A stretch of 64,000 nt of DNA, from positions 46,040-110,039 of the forward strand of contig JAHPZE010000014.1 in NCBI GenBank assembly GCA_019058365.1. The letters run 5' to 3'. Each line of letters starts with the position of its first letter. The stretch's first letter is position 1. Origin of the DNA: Promethearchaeota archaeon. GTDB taxonomy: Archaea; Asgardarchaeota; Lokiarchaeia; Sigyniarchaeales; SOKP01. Both the position numbers and the translations under genes were made by a program. Below, in pieces: positions 62,599 to 64,000 of the stretch. The notes beneath the pieces were generated by a model. That model searched no databases. It was not told where the DNA came from and saw nothing but the letters and a program-made list of their open reading frames with translations.

Positions 62599-64000
62599 AT
62601 GAAAGAAAGTTTTGGCAAAAAGAGGTTAATGTTAAGTTTTTGCATTATCTCTTTATTAATCGTGTTTTCTTTTAATTCGGGGATTTCAAAAAGATGTAAT
62701 CATAATTTAAATAAGTATTTTGAACAGTACGCACAAGTGGAACTACAAGCTCCTGAGGACTTTACAACTCTATATGATAGTGATCCAGTTGGACCATATT
62801 CACTTACTGGTGATTGGGATTATGTTGGTAAAGTTTGGCAAGACTGGAATCATTGGACAGTGTGCGCGGTTAGACCAAGTGCTACCGCAGATGTAAGGTT
62901 AGAGTATTATGAGGGTGAATATTTTGGAGTTCCAGAGGATCTCAGAGTACAGGCAGATTCATATGGTAATGGGGGTGTAGAATGGGTTCTATATCATGGT
63001 ATAAATAGCCCTTCTGCTACTAATATTTGGGGTCAAAATTTGGCATGGGATTATCCAGAGGTAGATCATTTAGGTGGGAGTTCAGGTTATTACTACTTCG
63101 AATATGAAGATGCTGCTACTCTTATAACAAGCAGCAATGCGTATTATTATGGGGTTCTCCCTAATGAAATTATTGACGCATTTACAGTACATTTGTATTC
63201 AGGTACTCAATATGTATTCGCTATTACAATGGATACTTGGCCTAATGCAGGGGCGGATTATAGGCTTTTTCTATATGGAAGTTTTACTAATACTGCTAAT
63301 GAAGTAGGTGGCTACAAATCAAGTTCAGGTATATCATTAGATACTGATTATGGGTATAGTCAGTTTATATACACCCCTTCTACAACTGGATATTATTGCT
63401 TCTTGATTTTTTTCAGCGATTTTGGAACATCAAATTATTATTGGTACTATTTTGGATATGATGCAACTGATCCTGTCATAAATAATGTCTCTGATCCCCC
63501 AAATAAAGTATTTCAAGGGGAAACAGTAACTGTAACTGCTGACATAACTGATTCTACCGCTCTCTCAAGAACTTATTTGCGTTATAGTGTAGATTATAGC
63601 CCTTGGAATTTAATAGAAATGTCTTATATAGGTGGTGATACTTATCAAGGAATAATACCTACTCAGCTCGGTGAGGTTCAAGTAGATTACTCTATTGTTG
63701 GTATAGATTACGCAGGTAATGAGAGAACATCATCTCTTAAATCATATAATGTAATTCTGGATAATGATGGGGATAAAATAGATGATAATTGGGAGACTGC
63801 AAATGGATTAGATCCAACTAATTCTGCTGATGCTTTAATGGATTTTGATTCTGATACTTTAATAAATAGGGAAGAGTATAATCATGGAACCGACCCAAAC
63901 GACGATGATACTGATGATGATGGGTTAAATGATGGTGATGAGGTGAACACTTATAGTACCGATCCTAATGATTCTGATAGTGATGATGATGGGTTAAATG
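62599..64000 (+). CDS. Secreted protein with calcium-binding acidic repeats (3' end cut by window)
   Basis: 467 codons are open to the window edge. Residues 1-32 are a signal peptide (basic start, then SFCIISLLIVFSF). The next 270 residues are a beta-rich, Tyr/Trp-rich domain with two repeated halves, each with a Y-x-F-x-Y-type strand (FAITMDTW, FLIFFSDF), recalling pre-peptidase C-terminal/lectin-like folds. An Ig-like strand set follows (about 295-390). From about residue 390 come thrombospondin-type-3-like DxDxDG repeats (DNDGDKIDDN, DFDSDTLIN, DDDTDDDGLNDGDE), which bind Ca2+. A surface-exposed structural or adhesive role is likely. The C-terminus is unseen. Confidence 0.8.
   Translation, partial: MKESFGKKRLMLSFCIISLLIVFSFNSGISKRCNHNLNKYFEQYAQVELQAPEDFTTLYDSDPVGPYSLTGDWDYVGKVWQDWNHWTVCAVRPSATADVRLEYYEGEYFGVPEDLRVQADSYGNGGVEWVLYHGINSPSATNIWGQNLAWDYPEVDHLGGSSGYYYFEYEDAATLITSSNAYYYGVLPNEIIDAFTVHLYSGTQYVFAITMDTWPNAGADYRLFLYGSFTNTANEVGGYKSSSGISLDTDYGYSQFIYTPSTTGYYCFLIFFSDFGTSNYYWYYFGYDATDPVINNVSDPPNKVFQGETVTVTADITDSTALSRTYLRYSVDYSPWNLIEMSYIGGDTYQGIIPTQLGEVQVDYSIVGIDYAGNERTSSLKSYNVILDNDGDKIDDNWETANGLDPTNSADALMDFDSDTLINREEYNHGTDPNDDDTDDDGLNDGDEVNTYSTDPNDSDSDDDGLN

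Overview
The window is AT-rich (roughly 30% GC by eye) and reads as an archaeal chromosome, most likely from an Asgard archaeon of the Lokiarchaeota/Promethearchaeota type. It carries archaeal-type GluRS, ThrRS and AspRS, Pth2, TruD, Alba, type 2 methionine aminopeptidase and CTP-dependent riboflavin kinase. Beside these lie eukaryote-like proteins: a Ras/Rab-type small GTPase, an Rpn11-like JAMM protease, a longin-like protein with a winged helix, a translin and a probable Bro1/ALIX-like protein. Genes are dense, short-spaced and on both strands. No phage, insertion sequence or CRISPR array is visible. The taxonomic call is inference from gene content.

Layout. 1-8.75 kb (minus): truncated mtxX, a zinc-ribbon CPBP protease, a zinc-ribbon/helical protein, then nitronate-monooxygenase-like, alkylsulfatase-like MBL and gltX in a tight operon, and a HAD phosphatase. 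8.9-15.5 kb (plus): one giant gene encoding a signal peptide, a very long parallel beta-helix ectodomain, one membrane span, a coiled linker and a C-terminal TIR domain. This is the most striking object in the window. 15.6-19.1 kb: a sensor histidine kinase with a solute-binding sensor domain, a tRNA-Arg with an apparent T-loop insertion, a HAD protein and a coiled-coil protein. 19.2-25.4 kb: a nucleotidyltransferase, then an SDR, SCP2-like, aldehyde dehydrogenase, SCP2-like, amidase run. 25.5-29.9 kb: methyltransferase, 7-TM protein, sugar symporter and a zinc-ribbon membrane protein. 30-36 kb: sugar kinase plus nucleotidyltransferase pair, longin-like protein, CDP-alcohol phosphotransferase, RbkR plus RibL (riboflavin to FMN to FAD), translin. 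36-39.3 kb: ThrRS, HAD protein, small GTPase. 39.5-43.7 kb: two paralogous HGSNAT-like membrane acyltransferases flanking a GT87-like glycosyltransferase. 43.8-49.2 kb: membrane proteins, a membrane-linked ArsR-type regulator, an MfnD-like ATP-grasp enzyme, the Bro1-like protein, small ORFs and one decayed gene. 49.2-54.6 kb: hydrolase, Prs, UPF0200 kinase, JAMM protease, Alba, VTT membrane protein, cyclophilin-like protein. 54.6-55.2 kb is non-coding. 55.2-62.2 kb: nucleotidyltransferase, MetAP2, AspRS, DNA methyltransferase, TruD, Pth2, NusA-like KH protein. 62.6 kb to the edge: a secreted protein with calcium-binding acidic repeats, cut by the window.

Themes. Translation and RNA functions are spread through the window. 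Surface and envelope functions (beta-helix receptor, SBP-kinase, acyltransferases with GT87, secreted acidic-repeat protein, VTT protein) are prominent. Eukaryotic-signature proteins occur as single genes among housekeeping genes rather than in one locus. Two genes (the histidine kinase and the membrane ArsR regulator) have conserved N-terminal domains extending upstream of any ATG/GTG/TTG codon, which suggests AUU/AUA starts or sequence errors.
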